Positions 61,737-64,000 of a stretch of DNA of 64,000 nt are shown in pieces; within the stretch, counting starts at the first letter, position 1; every line of letters starts with the position of its first letter. Where the stretch lies: contig CADAOY010000003.1 of assembly GCA_902789665.1 (NCBI GenBank), forward strand, positions 124,001 through 188,000, given 5' to 3'. The DNA comes from an uncultured Lachnospiraceae bacterium. GTDB lineage: Bacteria > Bacillota > Clostridia > Lachnospirales > Lachnospiraceae. The position numbers were made by a program, and so were the translations under genes. Under the pieces are notes generated by a model that was not told the origin of the DNA, searched no databases, and worked only from the letters and a program-made list of their open reading frames with translations.

Positions 61737-62273
61737 TTATCTTCTTTTCTTAATTACTGTAACTGTACCAATTAATACAAGACCTGCACCAAGTGCTGAG
61801 ATTAATAATACATAAGGATAAGCTCCCGCTGTCTTAGGAATCTGAGCATCAATGTTTGTTACTGCCGGGGCAGGCGCACCTGAATTATTTGAAGGTGTTA
61901 CATCTGGCTTAGCAGGTGTTGGTGTTGGTGTAACAGCAGTCTCATATTTAACTGTCTGTGTTGTCCACTTACCACCTTCGTAGTCAGCAACAAATACTTT
62001 ATAATCTGTATCTGCTGCCAAAGATAAACCTGTTACCTCACCTGAAAATTCTTTGTTCAAAGTACCAAATGTTTCAAGTGCCAGAATATTATCATTTCCA
62101 TCTCTTACCTGAACCATAACTGCAGCAGCTTCTGTTGAACCTTTTACGGAAACTTTGGTTGCCTCTGCAGTTGATGATGTAAGAGTTACTGTCTGATCCT
62201 TAGCATACACTTTAACAGGAAGGCAAATAACTAAGATAAGTAAAGCGACTAATATTCCAAAATATTTTTTCAT
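61737..62273 (-). CDS. Small wall-anchored surface protein with sortase-like signal
   Basis: The 178-residue protein has a signal peptide (1-24, ending VYAKD), a beta-rich domain (about 28-112), and a Pro/Thr linker (VTPTPTPAKPDVTPS). The C-terminus IPKTA is followed by a hydrophobic span and KKRR, a layout that fits a variant LPxTG sortase signal. ATG 62273 was chosen because GGAAGGGGGG precedes it and the longer frame has no site. It follows the 62.3-kb gene by 16 bp. No sortase gene is in the window. Confidence 0.82.
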   Translation of the reverse strand: MKKYFGILVALLILVICLPVKVYAKDQTVTLTSSTAEATKVSVKGSTEAAAVMVQVRDGNDNILALETFGTLNKEFSGEVTGLSLAADTDYKVFVADYEGGKWTTQTVKYETAVTPTPTPAKPDVTPSNNSGAPAPAVTNIDAQIPKTAGAYPYVLLISALGAGLVLIGTVTVIKKRR

Positions 62274-62289
62274 CTCTTTACCCCCCTTC

Positions 62290-64000
62290 CTAGAACCAAG
62301 TAATCTTTCCATCCCAGTAAACACCCTTACCGGAACCAACCTGTGTACCACCAAATGTAGTATCATCATTATAACCAGCATTAAGTACTGTCATAGAGAA
62401 ACCACCGGCATTACCATACTTATTAACATATGTCTGTTCAGTAATGTTGTCTGTCCACTCTACTCCATCAAACACTTTAGCTGGAGCATAACCAATAACG
62501 AACCATGATACAGCAACTTCATTGTCTGTTTCTGCAAGATAAGCAGTATGTGGAATAACTTCCTTATGTCCGTCATCATACTGAACATTAAGATAAAGGT
62601 CATCACCACCTGATGATGTTAAATCATTTGTAGGATGATAATATGTTGCATATACAATGACCTGCTGTCCCTGATAATAATTATACTCAACAGAACAGGA
62701 ACCTTCTCTGAAATCTGTCCATAAATTAGATGTCTGCATACCTATATCTTCATGGCAACCACCTAAGTCATTGAGATATCTGTACTGAAGAAGTACACCG
62801 ATTCTTGTAATAGTAAGGTCTCTGGTTACCCCTGTTGAATAAGTAATGCTAAGAGGTACGCTGTCATAAAAATTAGATTTAAATGTTAATTTAACTTTAT
62901 TTAAATCAGATGTATCTATCTGGACACCGTCTCTTTGTGATTCATCCTTAAGCACTACAGATTTAATTGTTGTATTAGCTAAACCACCAATAGTCAAAGG
63001 TTCTATATATACAGTACTTTCACCAATATAAACCCTTGCATCCAAATTTTCCCCTGTTGCAAAAACAGAATCTATTTTATACCCGTTTACACCAAGCTGG
63101 CCATATGCCTTGCCTTCGCCGCTTCCTGTTACTGCAACATATGTGTCACCTGAATAAAGGAAACGAATTGTTTTGCCATATGGCTCAATAGGAGCAAACT
63201 GTTCCATAAAATTCTGAGTATAAACTTGAGCCGTAATTATTCCATCATTACCTGATATTAGATCTTCATTAGTTCCATTACCGGCAATTGCTGCTCCTTC
63301 CCCTATCTCAGCATCCATAATAACAAGAGCATACTGCGGATTCTCTTCATCTGCTGTAAACTGTACATCATCTGCAAAAGCAGTTCTTGAATAATATGGG
63401 CCGTCAAAGCTGCTTCGAACTATTATCTCTTCCGGGCTTGTAAGTTGTACAACCTGATAGTAACCTTCCACAGGGCTTCCATCAAACATACTATATCCCC
63501 AATTTACCTTATAATCCCATACATGACGCTGCCGCACGCTTCCGTCGGCAAGAATTACATCTATGGTTTCATCTCCAACAAGTTCAATCCTTCCATTCAG
63601 CTCATAAACGCCCTCTGAAAAATGTTCTCTGTCTTCGTCACTGTTATAATCAAAAACAGGAAGTCCAAAACTCTCAAACATTGCAACACTTATATATCTG
63701 CCATACAGTTCTGCTGCCAGCATATACTGGGCATCATCCGATGTTTCAACATTATACGCATATAAACGGCTCTCAGACTCTCCAAGAATTGCCGGATCAC
63801 CTGAATTAGGATACGCCATAGCAATATTAATTGGATGATAGCCGTCTAACTCGCCTATATTCTGATACCTACATATAAACCGAGAAAAGTTATCAAAATA
63901 ACCAATTTCACACAATGCATCTTTCATTAAATCAACAGGATTCTCGCCCCATGGATCCGCAATAGCGTATACAATAGTTCTGTGTACTGCATCATCGCTT
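62290..64000 (-). CDS. Large extracellular protein, C-terminal part, runs off right edge
   Basis: The frame is open to the window end, so the start is missing; an internal ATG at 63927 has no ribosome site and lies in an ongoing coding frame (reading AIADPWGENPVDLM). The visible 569 residues are beta-rich and acidic, with sequences such as GYYQVVQLTSPEE, ARVYIGESTVYIEPL and a C-terminus GVYWDGKITWF. There is no membrane anchor or wall signal at the end, so retention may depend on the sortase-type protein gene 16 bp downstream. The family is not recognised. Confidence 0.8.
   Translation of the reverse strand, partial: SDDAVHRTIVYAIADPWGENPVDLMKDALCEIGYFDNFSRFICRYQNIGELDGYHPINIAMAYPNSGDPAILGESESRLYAYNVETSDDAQYMLAAELYGRYISVAMFESFGLPVFDYNSDEDREHFSEGVYELNGRIELVGDETIDVILADGSVRQRHVWDYKVNWGYSMFDGSPVEGYYQVVQLTSPEEIIVRSSFDGPYYSRTAFADDVQFTADEENPQYALVIMDAEIGEGAAIAGNGTNEDLISGNDGIITAQVYTQNFMEQFAPIEPYGKTIRFLYSGDTYVAVTGSGEGKAYGQLGVNGYKIDSVFATGENLDARVYIGESTVYIEPLTIGGLANTTIKSVVLKDESQRDGVQIDTSDLNKVKLTFKSNFYDSVPLSITYSTGVTRDLTITRIGVLLQYRYLNDLGGCHEDIGMQTSNLWTDFREGSCSVEYNYYQGQQVIVYATYYHPTNDLTSSGGDDLYLNVQYDDGHKEVIPHTAYLAETDNEVAVSWFVIGYAPAKVFDGVEWTDNITEQTYVNKYGNAGGFSMTVLNAGYNDDTTFGGTQVGSGKGVYWDGKITWF

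Noticed and set aside
62290..63927. Complete gene starting at ATG 63927
   Set aside because: The frame continues upstream to the window end without a stop and no ribosome site precedes this ATG.

Overview
The window is AT-rich bacterial chromosome whose gene content points to a low-GC, probably gut-type Firmicute of the Lachnospiraceae kind. The signs are a T-box-controlled trp operon with a trpG-trpD fusion, a small DUF4250-like protein, AGGAGG ribosome sites, PrgI/VirB4/VirB2-type conjugation proteins, SARP-type and LytS-type regulators and sortase-like surface proteins. The genus cannot be fixed from the sequence alone. Nearly every gene lies on the minus strand; the one clear exception is an AAA+ ATPase at 57.4 kb.

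Region 1 (1-1.8 kb) holds the start of an unidentified protein that runs off the left edge, a PilZ (c-di-GMP receptor) protein and a small acidic protein. Region 2 (1.8-44.9 kb) is a large block that I read as a chromosomal type IV secretion-like (T4SS-like) machine. It encodes a VirB2-like pilin, a VirB4 ATPase with a fused PrgI-like membrane segment, a VirB6/TrbL-like membrane protein, a VirD4/TraG coupling ATPase, a membrane-anchored phage-type lysozyme (VirB1-like role), CvpA-like and other membrane proteins, several large Sec-exported surface proteins (one of 1812 residues), and four big proteins without signal peptides. One of the four carries a papain/AvrRpt2-like cysteine protease domain. 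No relaxase, mobilisation, replication or integration gene is visible, so protein delivery or surface assembly is likelier than DNA conjugation. The block also encodes a partner-switching module (RsbU/SpoIIE-type phosphatase, RsbW-type kinase, STAS antagonist) and a LytS-type histidine kinase paired with a response regulator that has a SARP-type DNA-binding domain.

The strongest finding is a conserved promoter element. Seven transcription units of this block start behind the same box: two GTT-led heptamers spaced 11 bp apart (GTTGCAC, TTTT, GTTATNN), 8-9 bp before a -10 hexamer. That is the geometry known for SARP regulators, and the block encodes a SARP-type regulator. This ties scattered genes, including the candidate effectors, into one regulon.

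Region 3 (44.9-48.5 kb) has an HD-GYP c-di-GMP phosphodiesterase and a degenerate histidine kinase-like protein. Region 4 (48.6-55.7 kb) is the complete trpE-GD-C-F-B-A operon behind a tryptophan T-box leader. Region 5 (55.7-61.7 kb) carries an aldo/keto reductase, an acetyltransferase, the AAA+ ATPase behind a phased AGTATAT repeat array, a candidate small RNA, both types of phosphoglycerate mutase and a DUF4250-like protein, interspersed with REP-like palindromes built on a GGGACGGGG core. Region 6 (61.7-64 kb) encodes a probable sortase-type wall protein and the C-terminal part of a large extracellular protein that runs off the right edge.
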